Assembly (NCBI GenBank): GCA_014706295.1
Contig: JACSVZ010000004.1
Location: 89,411,047 to 89,475,046 of the forward strand
Origin: Lycocorax pyrrhopterus obiensis
Lineage: Eukaryota > Chordata > Aves > Passeriformes > Paradisaeidae
Direction of reading: 5' to 3'
DNA: 64,000 nucleotides
The position numbers were made by a program, and so were the translations under genes. The notes under the pieces were generated by a model that saw only the letters and a list, made by a program, of their open reading frames with translations, did not search any database and was not told the DNA's origin. Position 1 is the stretch's first letter. Every line of letters begins with the position of its first letter. This document shows, in pieces, positions 40,112 through 64,000 of this stretch.

Positions 40112-41005
40112 CAGAATCATAGAATGGTGTGGGTTCGAAGGAACCTTAAAGATCATCTAGTTCCAACCCCTCTGCCATGGTGTGAGTGCCTGGAAGGATT
40201 ACTAGCTTGAAACATTTCGGGGCAGTGCAAGGGGCAGGTCAGGTTTTGCTCTGATGAGGTGATGAACTTCCCCTTACACCCCACTCCTTCCCCAGCCTGT
40301 ATCCCAGCCCTGCAGTGGCTGCCAATCCCTGGCACACAGAGGCAATGCTCCACACCTGCCCCTGGAGCCCCTAACCCAGCTCCTAAGTGGCCAAATGACT
40401 GCAAGCCCCACCTGGGGTAAGGGCCCAGGAAAAGCCAAAGGGTACTTAAAGCAAGACACAAGGCAGGCACATTTGACCTCGCTTCCTCTTGGAATTTCTC
40501 TCAGATGAACACCACTGGAACCAGGAGTGACAGCTGTGTTTGTTCCTTTCTATGTCTTTTCTGTCTTTCTCTCCTTCTTCTAATTCCCTCACCTTGGGAT
40601 TTTGAGTAATGTTTTGAGAAACCTAGAATCTATCAGGCTTGGAGTTTGCTAAGCTGAATGGGCCAAGTTAATGCTTTGAGAAGCGTTTGTTTCATGTTGA
40701 TTGAATGCTGCTCTAAACCTTTTGCCAAAGTTCTCTGGTTTTCTAAAAGTGCCAGTAAAGGTTTTTTTGTTATTTTGACCTGTTGGGTATCTTGTTAGTA
40801 TTTCTCCCATGTGTCTAACTCAGAGTACATGAACAACTGTAAGCCCTTTTAAAAGTCTCATCCATCAAATTTTTTTGGGCCTTACACATGGGCAAGGACA
40901 CCTTCCACTATAACAGGTTGTTCAAAGCCCCATCCAGCACGACCTTGGACACTTCTAGGGAGGGGGCATCCACAGTTTTACCGAGCAACCTTGTGTAGAG
41001 AATGC
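40112..41005 (-). mobile_element. CR1 LINE 3' fragment, interrupted by a solo LTR
   Basis: The plus strand begins ACAGAATCATAGAATGG, the reverse complement of the ATTCTATGATTCT-type 3' end of CR1. It continues with the familiar CR1 tract (AAAGATCATCTAGTTCCAAC) to 40180, is interrupted by the LTR at 40181-40886, and resumes at 40892 (GCAAGGACACCTTCCACT), fading near 41005. So this is a 5'-truncated CR1 copy of roughly 190 bp on the minus strand. CR1 is the dominant LINE of birds. It has no coding capacity here. Confidence 0.9.
40181..40886 (+). mobile_element. Solo LTR (706 bp) inserted in CR1
   Basis: The element starts TGTGAG and ends TTACA, giving TG...CA termini. It is flanked by a 5-base direct duplication, CATGG at 40176-40180 and CATGG at 40887-40891. 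Removing the element and one duplicate restores continuous CR1 sequence, so the boundaries are secure. Plus-strand signals fit an LTR: a TATA-like TACTTAAA at 40443-40450, and the poly(A)-signal variant AGTAAA at 40754-40759 followed by a T/G-rich stretch. No internal retroviral genes are present, consistent with recombination between two LTRs. A 5-base duplication is compatible with ERVL-like or some ERV1-like groups; the family is not identified. Confidence 0.85.
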
Positions 41006-41939
41006 ACTGAAAACAGAAAACTGAAGACAAACAGCCTGATTCAGAACCACTTAAATAAGCTTTTCAGTAAAATAAGGATGGCAAAATGGAAAGTATTTGT
41101 AAAGTCAGAATTACTTCTTTGGTTTGGGGACATGGCACTAATAAAGAAGAATACACAATGAAGAAGAATTTGGAATTGAGAAAGAGCAGTTCCAAATTCA
41201 TCTATTATTCCAATAACGGGAACTGAAGACAAAAGGAGATATATAGAATGCATCTGTACATTTTAGCAATGCTGTATGAAGACAATGAATAGAGTAATGC
41301 GTAAAATGTGGTAAGAGTTGTAGCTGCTCAGAGCAGATTGCTCATTCCATGGATCACAGAGGGAGGTACTTATGCCATTCAGCATGTTAACAGGCCAAAA
41401 AGGAGAATGCTAATTGAAAATGAGTGTGGGATTACATCTTCCTTTCAGCAGAGAGGAAACTGAAGCCATGCTATCTTGATACTAGGATGGATGAAGTAGC
41501 CCTTGCACATGCTTCCTGAGTTACCACTATGGTCTCTTGACTTCGTTATGGAGATTAGATGAGGAAGTAAATCTGCTACTTCGTGCCAAAGCCAGGACCA
41601 ATATTTTCTTTCCACTGAATAAAAAAGAATGAAACATAGAAGTTGTATAAATTAATTAATTAATTTCTTGCTAATCTATTTTAGAATAGTATAGATAAGA
41701 TGCTTTCTTCAATAAGATAATGTCATAATCAAATATCAAATTAATAATTAGTTCCTAGTCTTTCACTATGTGATTTACCCAAATTATGTACAATTTATCT
41801 TTGGTCACTGTGAATATAGCTAATGTCATTGAATCATGAGAATTTAATTTGCATCAGTATCAGATTCGTTGCCATTATATTTTATTTAGTCTTATATATC
41901 TCCATGTTTTTTTTCTTCTTTTCCCATTTCTGTTTGCAG

Positions 41940-42131
41940 GTTTTGACCTAGTAAAGTGTGAAGATCCTGGCATACCAAATTATGGCTACAAGATACGAGA
42001 TGAAGGACATTTTATAGACACTGTCATTTTATACAGCTGCAATCCTGGCTATACAATGCATGGTAGTAGTATTATGACCTGCTTAAGTGGAGATCGAAGA
42101 GTTTGGGACAAACCTTTGCCTACTTGCATAG
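41940..42131 (+). CDS. CSMD1: Exon encoding a complete sushi domain (CSMD)
   Basis: The exon is 192 nt (64 codons), symmetrical phase 1-1. The acceptor is a strong polypyrimidine tract ending tgtttgcag; the donor is gtaata. The translation is split Ser then FDLVKCEDPGIPNYGYKIRD, ending PLPTCI. The four cysteines (VKC, YSC, MTC, PTC), the central NPGY motif and the tryptophan of RRVWDKPLP define a complete sushi module. The exon was placed by phase. The reading frame is also open through part of the upstream pyrimidine tract, so open-frame length alone would place the start too early. It joins to the CUB exon at 46520. Confidence 0.94.
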
Positions 42132-45100
42132 GTAATATGGATTGTGACAATGGTCTGGTATGATTGGTCTGGTGTTTCAAGAAAAAAACCCAAATATTCT
42201 GTCTTTCTATACTTCATGAGATGATAATGGTGCAAACATATTTTAAATTTCAAGTAAAGATTGAATGTGGACATGGAAGTATAACTTCTCTGAAATAGGT
42301 GGCTGGCTATTAATGGTTATAAAGCTACTGGAAAACACTTTATTTCTATAGAGCAGTCTTTGATGGAAGACTACCGCTTCGCTTCTGATAAAGCCCTGAG
42401 TCATTGAGTCATATACTATCACAGGCAGTGGTATTGTCTAAACACTCCATAAACTAAGAAAGCCCCATCATAAAGCAAATAAAGTTGTGGGATTTTTTTC
42501 CTCAGAAATTATTTCAGCATCTCATTCCTGTGAATTTAATTTCTAATTTTCATCCCACATTGGCGGATTGTTTTATCTGTGTGCTCTGTAGACCTTGTTG
42601 CCGTGCTAAGATACTCCATCTATCAGAGCCTTGAGGTAGACCTTTTCCTCAAATATCACATCTTCAAGTGCCTAAAACTTTGTTTCATTACAACAAACAT
42701 AAATGTGAAATAGAGAATTACTAGCCGACATGCAGAATAACTGAACACCAGTATAGCTATTATCCACTGTGCATTCACTAGGCAGTTTGCATCCTCTAGT
42801 TGTTCTTTCCAGTCCAGCAATTGCCAGTGACTTCCTGACTTCAATTTTCACGTGAAGTTCCCATGAATCTTTCCTTCTGTGTGTCTTCTGATGCTTAGTT
42901 TTCTCCTCTGCTGCCTGCTGCTGGCAGGACACCAGCTTCTTTCAGCACTCACCTCACCTACACGATCTTTGCTTGTTGCCTTTCTCCCATTTCGGGGGCT
43001 ACATTCTCCATTCCAGAACCTGCTTCCTTCTGAACACATTCACAGACCTGCAGTCTACAAAAGAGCAAGCTCCCTTCCTTTAAAACGTTCAGCTTACCCA
43101 GAGGGTAAGTGCCAGAAAAACATCAGTGAGCAGTATTTCTGCTGTCTTAGTAGAGGTTATTTCCCCCACTTGATTCTAGAATTTTATCTGTAAGTTTTTC
43201 TCTGTATATATGAGAGGTCAAAACAACTATCCAGCTTTGATTTAAAGACTTTTCCAGGCTCTTTATGCATTCAAGTCCTCATGCTCTTCAGTTTAATTGG
43301 TTAGCTTCCTTTTCTTCTAAGTTTGCCCTTTTGTAGAGAAGACCCTTAATTATTCCTACCTTTGCCTATTTCTCCAAGCAATTTAAATGAAGTAATTTCT
43401 CGAAGGTCATTTTCTGCAATATTTTTTCTGCTTGTGTTCACTACTAAATAAGACCTAGAATCAACTCTAAAATACTTGTTGGTTTCAAGTCTATTAGGTG
43501 AATAAATCTACCTATTTCCTTTTTCCTGTATGAGGATTTACCTTCTAATTTTTATGTGGGATGTTAAAATCTCAAACATACAGCAATTGAAATATTAGTA
43601 ATTAAAAAAAAAATAATTTCTATTCCAATCTGACCTGGAGGAAGCTAGGGAACCAAGGATCAAGTGAATCTAAAGAAAATTGCCACCTTTGCTCCAGTAG
43701 AACATCTTTCATAATACTTCTTCAAAATACTTTTGACCAATATGTATGTTTTTTCATGCTGAATTTGTTTAGTTTACTACTGTACTCCTACTATGTAATG
43801 TGCCTTCTAATCATGTATTTCCATCTGTACTTTCAGTTTTCTTGATACTAGTATGCTTTTAATGTTCTATATTTCACTCAGGATTGCCACTCTATCTTTT
43901 TTCTTCTTTCTTTTTCTCTTTGTCCTTTGATTTTGTACCTTGCATTACTAGATTTGGTTTCTGTATTTTATTTCCAATCTTTTGGAATCATTTGTGGAGA
44001 AATTCCTTGAGAATCTTATTTCATCTCCAAGTGAAAATATGTCCCCCAATCAATAGAAGAGTCCGTTTTCTTTTGGCATCCTGAGAGAGATTTTGGTCTT
44101 ATTTTCTGTTTGTTCAACCAAAAGGTATCTTTCTATGTGCTTTTATCTCTCTACATACATTTTTAATTCCTGTCCTTGTTCCTCTCCTTAAAATAAAATT
44201 TTGATATTGCATCAGTTCTGTATAAACTACCTCTTCTCATTTCTAGTTTAAATCTCTTCTGAAACATTAATTAGCTCCCCATGAAAGCACATGTTCACTA
44301 TTCTCTCTTAGAATCTTCTAAAAGTGTTTCCTTCTAAACAGTCTTTTACAAACAGTCTGTTATCTTCGTTAAATTGTGGGGGTTTTTTACTGTTCTGTGC
44401 ACAGGAGAGCTTGTCATGAAGAACTCTGAATACTCAGTTATATATCTGCAGATTAATTCAGGCTTGCTTCTCTCCCCCTTTAGACTTATAAAATCTTATC
44501 CTTCCATCAGTTTTATCTTATGTTATCACAGTTTTGTCTTTTCCTACTCTGATTTGAATGACTTATTTTTCTTTTCCTTTTTCTGAAGTTGTCGTGAACT
44601 TCCAAACATCACTTGCTTTTTTAGAAACATTTTCTTAATATCTTTCTGTTTGTGAAGATGTATTATTTTTGCTTGTGTTCTAGATCAGCATTTGGTTTTT
44701 GCTGTTCTCTTCAGTGACATTTGTATTCTTCATTGTCTTTACTATCATTTCAGTCTCATTCTCAAAAAATATCAAGCTTATAAATAGGCATATTCCACGC
44801 ATTCTACACGTATTAATTTTTAGTGATACACTGTTATACTGTCCTTAGCATGCATTCTCATTTTTTCTATGTTCTAAACCTTAGAAGAAGCCTTGAAGAA
44901 ACCCAATGAATTCTTGTCATTCCTTCTCTAGAAGTTTACAGAAATGTTAGAGTATAAGTCACTTCTATTAGTTATAGTATAGCTGTTTACATAGTATATG
45001 CTTTGAGATGGTGATTTTACAGTGTGCTCATTTCTGCATATTGGAAAATAAAGTTTTAAAATTATTTTTATAATCACTTCTGAAATTTTACTTTTGATCC

Positions 45101-46519
45101 ACTCCTAAAATGGATTTTTTCAAAAAAATATTAAATGCATAACGCATCATCCCAATTTTTATGATGTATTCTCTTCCAAAATGAGCCTTCTCAGAATTTT
45201 AAATCACATATGTCAATTAGTTTGAGTTTAAATTTTGGTTTCACTGAGTTAAATTTAGTTCTTTGGTAAATATAGTACTGTATCAGGCATTTCTTATCTG
45301 TAGTTATCTACCACAGTGATAATTACATTCCAAACTTTCTTGTATAATGGAAATTAATTGAAATCTTACACAAAGGTTATGTTTGAAGGAGTTTTGTACT
45401 AAAGCTGTTTCCTGCTGTGGTTCTGTGTACAGAATGTAGTGTTTTGAGTGATCAAATCAGCAGGATAAATAAGTAAAGCAGTCACTTTATTTCCTTTATG
45501 GTAGTTTTCCCTCATGGTAACATCTTGGTTGTGAGCAGTGACTTGGTGGCATGTATAAAGATTAGTATTCGTTAGGAGTGTTGCTGATAGATTATTTAGT
45601 CCAACTGCAATGTTTTTTCCATCATCTCTGTCTTACTATGCTGTGCTTGAATAAATCCCCATGGTAGGATTTTTTAGTAACTACTTGTAAGGCAACACTA
45701 TAAATGAAGTAGAAATTCAAGTACATCACTTAACTGAAGAATCACTGATCCTTTTTAGTTCAGTGGCACATCACTGTAACACAGTTCTGTTTCATCAGGG
45801 TGTGTCTTTACACCGGCCAGACAACAGCATGATGCTCTAAACAAGCAACATAAGAATCATTTGATTATGGATGCTTAGAATTGCTAGTGGTCTCACCACA
45901 AAAATAGCACTGATAGTAAAAATGTTTTAAACTAGATGCCACATAGTATCAAATCATAGCCTTCTGATTTACTCTCTTGCTTTACTCTCTTTAATTTTTT
46001 AAATACCAAAGGAAATTGCTAGACAATACTTTCTGGTTTTTGGTGTAATTAAACTTGAATTATATAGAAGTAACTTGAAAACATTAAAATAAAATCATTT
46101 TGACATTACAGCAAAACAGAAATCTATTTTAATTATAAAATTCAGTGCTGTGAAGTTTAAATTCAAACATTCATTGTTAGAAAAGCCAAGCATGTTAGAT
46201 GGGATATTTCTGAAACATTTTTGCTGTCTTGCTAATGCTAAAATTGTGCTTTTGTAGTCTCAGTACATATTGAACTCGTCTGGTCAGTTAAGTAACGTAA
46301 TCACAGAAGTATGGTTTATTTCTTTACAACAAGGTAGGAATGAGATGATTGTGTTAATTTTTAACTTATTTACATGTCCTGGTTTGTATGTATGTGTACT
46401 ACTTCAGAAGTTTAAGGTCACTCTATTAAATTTTTAGAAGACAGAGAGATGTAGAATGGATAGAAAATGGAAGTGCAAATTACTATGGTCTCATTAGGAA
46501 TGTAATCCTTATTTTGCAG
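42132..46519 (+). other. 4.4-kb intron, no recognised element
   Basis: This phase-1 intron lies between sushi and CUB exons. It is AT-rich with a long T/C-biased stretch (about 42880-44650). No transposon, RNA gene or conserved motif was recognised. The short open frames have no cysteine pattern or splice context that fits the gene. Confidence 0.7.
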
Positions 46520-46646
46520 CTGAGTGTGGTGGTCGAATTCATGCTGCTACATCAGGGCGCATTTTGTCCCCTGGTTACCCAGCACCATATGACAACAATC
46601 TTCATTGCACTTGGATTATTGAGGCAGATCCAGGAAAGACAATAAG
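46520..46646 (+). CDS. CSMD1: Exon encoding the first part of a CUB domain (CSMD)
   Basis: The exon is 127 nt, phase 1 to 2. The acceptor is attttgcag and the donor gtatat, a weaker donor. The translation starts AECGGRIHAATSGRILS and continues PGYPAPYDNNLHCTW, ending EADPGKTI plus two bases of a serine codon that is completed by the next exon. It carries the CUB signature, with the two cysteines of the first pair and the C-x-W motif. The exon is too short and too AT-flanked to show as a long open frame of its own. It was found from the CUB motif and confirmed by the phase match to 48535. The donor position is fixed by the split codon AG|T, which restores the expected serine. Confidence 0.92.
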
Positions 46647-46729
46647 GTATATGCTAAATTTCAATATTTATGGTTGACTTCAGTATTTTATAAATTTTTA
46701 GTAATTCTCATATTTGTCTACACAAGCAG

Positions 46730-47690
46730 CTGGTTTTCACTGGGGTAGTTGAGATACGCTTCTATCAGGTGTTGCATCAGGTTTCCAGGGTTGCTTGCCT
46801 GTTCAGGTGGAAAGTCCCTGGATATGGGACAAGACAACCAGCATTCAAGGCACCTCTGAGTATTGCCTCACCCAAAAGTTGTCTTTTACGCCAGGAGAGC
46901 ACCAGATTCCACAAACCCCAGAAAATGTTGTAGTGCTAATTAGTTATATTAAACAGCTTGGGGTTCTTGAACAAGAACCTCAGGAATCTGCATAATAAAA
47001 CAATTCCCATGAATCACAGGTAGGAAAAGAATGTTGCAACAGGTAGGAAAAGAACATTGCGTTCCCTCATCCTCTCCACAAGACAACTCTGCCAGCACAG
47101 CAAGGCCATCAATGCCAAGGAAAAGCACAGACCCACTGTTTGAATTAATATGTTCCCAAATTCAGCAAAATAAAGAGCTAATCAGTGAAGCCAACAAACT
47201 CTGTGACCTGCACAGGAACTTGACAATCACTACCATAGCTATAGCACCTTCATACAAAACTGATGTTATTTCAAGACCACACTGGGCCCTGAAAAAGTCT
47301 GCGGTGGGCTGACATTGTCTGGATACCATGTGCCCACCTATCACTGACCTCCTCAGCAGGTTGGGGCAGGGAGAAAATACCATGAGAAAAACCCCTTGTG
47401 AGTCAAAATAAAGTTAGTTTAATTAAACAAACAAACAAACAAACAAACAAAAAAGGCAAAAAAAAAAAAAAGGAAAGGTCGTCCATGAATGGAAGCAGAG
47501 GAAAACAAAAGATTTATTCTCAACTTCTTATCAATAGGTGATGGCCAGCCACCTCTTTGGGAGTAGGCTTTCAGTATGTGTTGCTCTGGAAGACAAACAT
47601 AATCACAGAATATTCTGATTTGAAAGGGAGTCACAGGCAAAACAGTATAAGTAAAGGACAAGTTATTCAGTGGGAGGTTTTTCCCCCTTT
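46730..47690. mobile_element. Probable avian retroelement (ERV-type) remnant
   Basis: The sequence 47380-47690 (AAAATAAAGTTAGTTTAAT, then later GATTTATTCTCAACTTC and GGAAGACAAACA) resembles a widespread avian LTR-retroelement repeat that I recall from memory. The upstream part, 46730-47370, has two open stretches (46795-46995 and 47031-47312) in different frames, read without a proper ATG context; they may be decayed internal sequence. A 14-base repeat, AGGTAGGAAAAGAA, occurs twice (near 47019 and 47041). No terminal repeats or target duplication were identified, so the limits and orientation are uncertain. Confidence 0.45.
47425..47448 (+). repeat. (AAAC)6 microsatellite followed by A-rich stretch
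   Basis: Six perfect AAAC units run into two poly(A)-like runs up to about 47471. The tract sits inside the probable retroelement remnant. Confidence 0.95.
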
Positions 47691-48499
47691 TTTTTTTTTG
47701 TAATCCTGTTTCACTAAGCCAAATATTGAATTTACACCATCATGGGTTATTTCAATTTTTGTTTAAATAACAATTTTCAAATTAATGATTTCCAGTTAAT
47801 CACTAATACGACAAAGAAATGTCATCACACAACTATTTGAAAAAAAAAAAAAAAAGACATTTTGATATTTACCTATTAGATTTCTTCAGCACTAAGAATG
47901 TAAACATTCAGGACTGGGAGACAATGCACATATTATGACTAGTAAGATAACATTCCTGAACACCTTAATAAATATAATTCTTCACCTGTAGGTAAATATA
48001 GATTATTGTATTATAATACAGTTTTATATTTTATGAATTTTAGCAAAAAGCCAATCCATTATATTTTTCTCTTTTTTGTATTGGAAAAGAAATGTCATGC
48101 TGACAGGACTTCTTGTACTACGTGTTTGACTGTCCAGTAGCTACTACATTTTTTTCAACTGCATATAATTCAAACAAAGCAGCATTCTTGCTATCCTCAT
48201 TTGAATAAAAAGAGGAAATCTTTGATGAAATAATATTTTGTATACTTTAAAATATTTATCATTAAAATAAGATAATTTATAGACTTATAAATTAAGTCTT
48301 GAGGACTTATGCCCCATAATGGCATTTTCTGTCATTCAGACATTTATAAAACAGAACTGCATGTCTCTTACAAGATCAGCATATTCAACAGAAAAAATTA
48401 ATAACTCTGCAGGACCACCAGCTCTTCTTCAGTCCGAAACAGCATCTTAAAACTACAGTTTGGGAATGATTGCTTGGAGTTTTGTGTAATTGTGTTTAA

Positions 48500-57005
<8,506 letters not shown>

Positions 57006-57197
57006 CTTCCATTGCATCAACTTGTAATGATCCTGGGACACCACAGAATGGCACTAGATACGGAGGCAGCAGAGAACCTGGAGACACCATCACCTTCCAG
57101 TGTGACCCTGGCTATCAGCTGCAAGGACAGGCTAAAATTACATGTGTGCAGCTGAATAACCGATTCTTCTGGCAACCTGACCCTCCTACATGCATAG
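57006..57197 (+). CDS. CSMD1: Exon encoding a complete sushi domain (CSMD)
   Basis: The exon is 192 nt, symmetrical phase 1-1. The acceptor is attcccttacag and the donor gtatta. The translation runs TSIASTCNDPGTPQNGTRYG, then GSREPGDTITFQCDPGYQLQ, and ends QPDPPTCI. The four sushi cysteines are STC, FQC, ITC and PTC, with FFW as the conserved tryptophan region. One N-glycosylation sequon (NGT) is present. The exon was not visible as a separate long open frame and was recognised from the sushi signature. It joins to the CUB exon at 59260 to give CIAACGGNL, the standard sushi-CUB boundary of the family. Confidence 0.93.
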
Positions 57198-59639
<2,442 letters not shown>

Positions 59640-60639
59640 TGAAAGACCTTACCAATTTGTTGAAATGCTTGATTTATGCTATTGTACCTAATAGTTGAGA
59701 CTTAAAGTGCAGTGGAAATTCTATCTGTAAGTCAGTTCTTAGAGGTTTTTAGAAATACAGCCTAATATACTTTTCTTAAAGTGCATAGATCAGAAAAAAA
59801 ATTGTTCTACTTAGTCAAGAGATAAAAGACTTTGAGATAATGTTGTATCACAATTTTAATTACTTCATCTGTGTTCTATAATCAATTTATATGTGTTGCA
59901 TAGATTTTTACAAGTTGAAGTTCAGGGATATAGTCATATTCATGTACTCTGTTTATTGTTTCTAATTGAATCAGTCCTATATAATCATCTTGCTTGCTAT
60001 ATTTTTGGATACAAATGCGATGTTTTTTCATTTTTTGATACTGTGTTTTAAGCATGATTTTAAAGCTGAGAATGGAACTGTTGACTTCAGTGGAATGCTG
60101 ATCAATTGTGATTCTGTTAGGTTGAGAATTTTGCTGTGTAATATTTGTACCCTTTCTGTGTGAAAAAAAATCAATATAATAACAAAACAACAACAACAAC
60201 CAAACAATACCAAACCAAAAAAAAAATCCAGTTTCTTTAATTATGGACTGCAGTTTATTTTCTAAAAACTATTGATAGACACAAAATTAAAGAATGGAAT
60301 CTTAAGGTACTTGAAATTATATAATAAAAAATATGGTAATTCTGTTATTCAGGTATTTGATTGAATAGCATATAGATGACAATAGTTCTCCACTAAATAT
60401 ACTCTTGAAGATGTCACTTGATAGGTGTAGTAGGCAGCGTATTTTTGTGGATTGCCTAAATAATTCGCTCAAATGCTCCATTTCAAATAAGATGGAAGAA
60501 AATTACTCAGTATTCAGATTTGTTTGTGAGTATTATTATAAGGAGTACAATATGATCAATATAATGGAATTTTCTGTTTATGCTATACTTCCAATAAGTT
60601 TTGTAAATTATTGCAGTACAGTAATACACACAGTTTTCA

Positions 60640-60785
60640 GCAGCTGAGGTTAGACAGGCCTGGAGTTCCCTGGGTCTTCCCTCACACCCTTCTTGTAAAT
60701 TGCAGTAACATTGGCCACCTTCCAGAGAGCAGGGACCTCCCCAGACTCCCAAGACCTTTGGCAGATGATGGAGAGCAGAGGAAAT
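60640..60785. mobile_element. CR1-like retroelement fragment (tentative)
   Basis: About 145 bases are of higher GC than the surroundings (GGCCACCTTCCAGAGAGCAG, then GATGATGGAGAG). They resemble an interspersed avian repeat that I associate with the CR1 or a related LINE body. It has no tail and no target duplication. Identification is from memory only. Confidence 0.45.
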
Positions 60786-62143
60786 AATGTTTCTTTGACA
60801 TTATTCTGCAAAACCTACTTTCTTAACATACCATTTTCTGTTCATTTCACCTAACCCTTCTCATACTTGGCGGAATGCTACAGCTGAGGCCTGTGCTATT
60901 CTCACGGAACTGGCTTTGAGAAAGCAGCAGTGTGTGCATAGGATGTGAATGTGGACTGAGAATAAGGAGATGTAAAATGTTTTGTCAAATGTGTGTTTCC
61001 TACAGAGAGATTGAAAACCATTGCTCTGTACAATTTGATTTTCCTTGGTTTTGGCCTTTAGGTTTCTATTCCTTTTAACACTTCTAAAACCCTCAACTAA
61101 ACATTTTCTGTCTTAGCAAATATTTTGAAATATTTTTTCTGGCTTCTCTTACCTCTTGAAAATAGGGCATAAAATATTATTCATTATATGAAGCTGTTTC
61201 CATTTGGCATTATGAAAATGTTTCCTGATGATTACTTAGCTAAAGATATTATTCCTTTTGTCTTACAAAATTTGGAGAAGTTTGCATCTAACAATACTAA
61301 CCGGGGTAATAGAAAGAAAAACAGCTGACCATCACACTTGGGAAAAAGACAAATATTTATTTATTTTGTTCTACAAAGATAAATAGAAAAAAACCCAAAA
61401 GTATCCACCTGACTGAGTCCTTACTCACCTTTTTTAATGTAGTTTCAATTTTCTTATATTTTCTTCTGTGTTCCTTGTATATCCTTTTATCTAACTCTGT
61501 ATGCATTTCTCCCAGAACTGCCTGAGATTTATCTTTACTTTGTCTCAGAACTCACCTCGATTAAATTCCTCTGAAAGACATTCCATTTGTCTTATCTTCA
61601 TAATTACTTTGTAAAACATATAAATGCTATCAAATACAGCATAACATAGATGGCTTGGTGAGAATTAATATTAATTCACATTAATTTATCATGTCTGATA
61701 TCATTTGGGTAAGAACAAAAACAAGTTCCAAGATAGTGGTCTATCCATATGAAAGCATCTTGTTTCTAAAGTGATAAACCTATGTTTGTAATGGGTGGAT
61801 TTAGTATAATCCAGTTTAGCCCACTAAATCTGGACTTTTAATTCAAGCTACTTTTCTGGATCATTCCTGTGGTCACTGGTAAGAGGCAGCCTTTCTGAAG
61901 AAAGTGATTCCATGATCTTGATAAAGGTATTTAAGATAGGTGGAAGGATATTCATGATGGCTTTTAGAAAGCTGAATGTGTTCATATAAATGGTAAAAAG
62001 AACTCCATTGAAAGTTAGTGAACTTTTACTGTGAATCATATTTAAAAAGACATTTATTTCTGGAGAAGAAAATGAGTTAGGCAGAAAATTGGCAGCTACA
62101 GTCACAGTAATGTTTAACTCATTAAAAAAACTTGAAGACTTAA

Positions 62144-64000
<1,857 letters not shown>

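Larger units (their letters stand above)
24862..41939 (+). other. 17.1-kb intron, largest in the window
   Basis: This phase-1 intron lies between CUB and sushi exons. It contains (AGAAG)17 at 25241-25325, an AT-rich low-complexity stretch at 32121-32215, a 14-bp-stem hairpin at 35924-35960, poly(A) at 38047-38059, and a CR1 split by a solo LTR at 40112-41005. The stretches 25330-32100, 32220-40100 and 41010-41900 look like unique AT-rich DNA with no recognisable gene. Confidence 0.75.

Noticed and set aside
40153..40470. 105-codon minus-strand frame
   Set aside because: It lies mostly inside the solo LTR and crosses the CR1/LTR junction, so it cannot be an ancient conserved gene.
46795..47312. 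Two open stretches that look mildly protein-like
   Set aside because: They are in different frames, inside a probable retroelement remnant, and do not match the CSMD domain pattern. They are described only as decayed element sequence.

Overview
This 64-kb window is vertebrate, almost certainly avian, nuclear DNA. It holds a central slice of one very large plus-strand gene that encodes a CUB/sushi multiple-domain (CSMD) membrane protein. Nine internal exons can be placed to the base, at 2259-2447, 18246-18415, 24705-24861, 41940-42131, 46520-46646, 48535-48737, 57006-57197, 59260-59398 and 62167-62354. All have AG acceptors and GT donors, the reading phases agree at every join, and together they give 1557 nt (519 codons) with no internal stop. 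The domain order is sushi - CUB - sushi - CUB - sushi - CUB. The wording of the domains, recalled from memory, fits CSMD1 better than CSMD2 or CSMD3. The first and last exons of the gene lie outside the window.

The avian assignment rests on two CR1 LINE 3' ends in reverse orientation (40112-41005, which is interrupted, and 63553 to about 63960), other avian-type retroelement remnants, and the otherwise repeat-poor, AT-rich introns. A crocodilian or turtle cannot be strictly excluded, because CR1 also occurs there.

Layout. 1-2258 is the end of an intron. 2448-18245 is a 15.8-kb intron with an inverted pair of about 330-bp repeats (7694-8036 and 13664-13990), each capped by a GGAA/CTTC microsatellite, and a probable LTR-retroelement remnant (8360-9835). 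18416-24704 carries a GC-rich island with a 20-bp minisatellite (20467-20660). 24862-41939 is the largest intron (17.1 kb); it has a perfect (AGAAG)17 tract and a CR1 split by a 706-bp solo LTR with a 5-bp target duplication. 42132-46519 has no recognisable element. 46647-48534 is largely retroelement-derived. 48738-57005 has a small perfect hairpin containing an octamer site. 57198-59259 is featureless. 59399-62166 contains a reading frame that continues out of its upstream exon to an intronic AATAAA, plus a CR1-like fragment. 62355-64000 ends in the second CR1.

No other protein gene, tRNA, rRNA or CRISPR array is supported. The numerous short open frames in the introns lack coding character. 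The most noteworthy signals are the intronic inverted repeat, which could fold in the pre-mRNA, the nested CR1/solo-LTR insertion, the GC-rich minisatellite island, and the possible intronic polyadenylation after the exon at 59260-59398.
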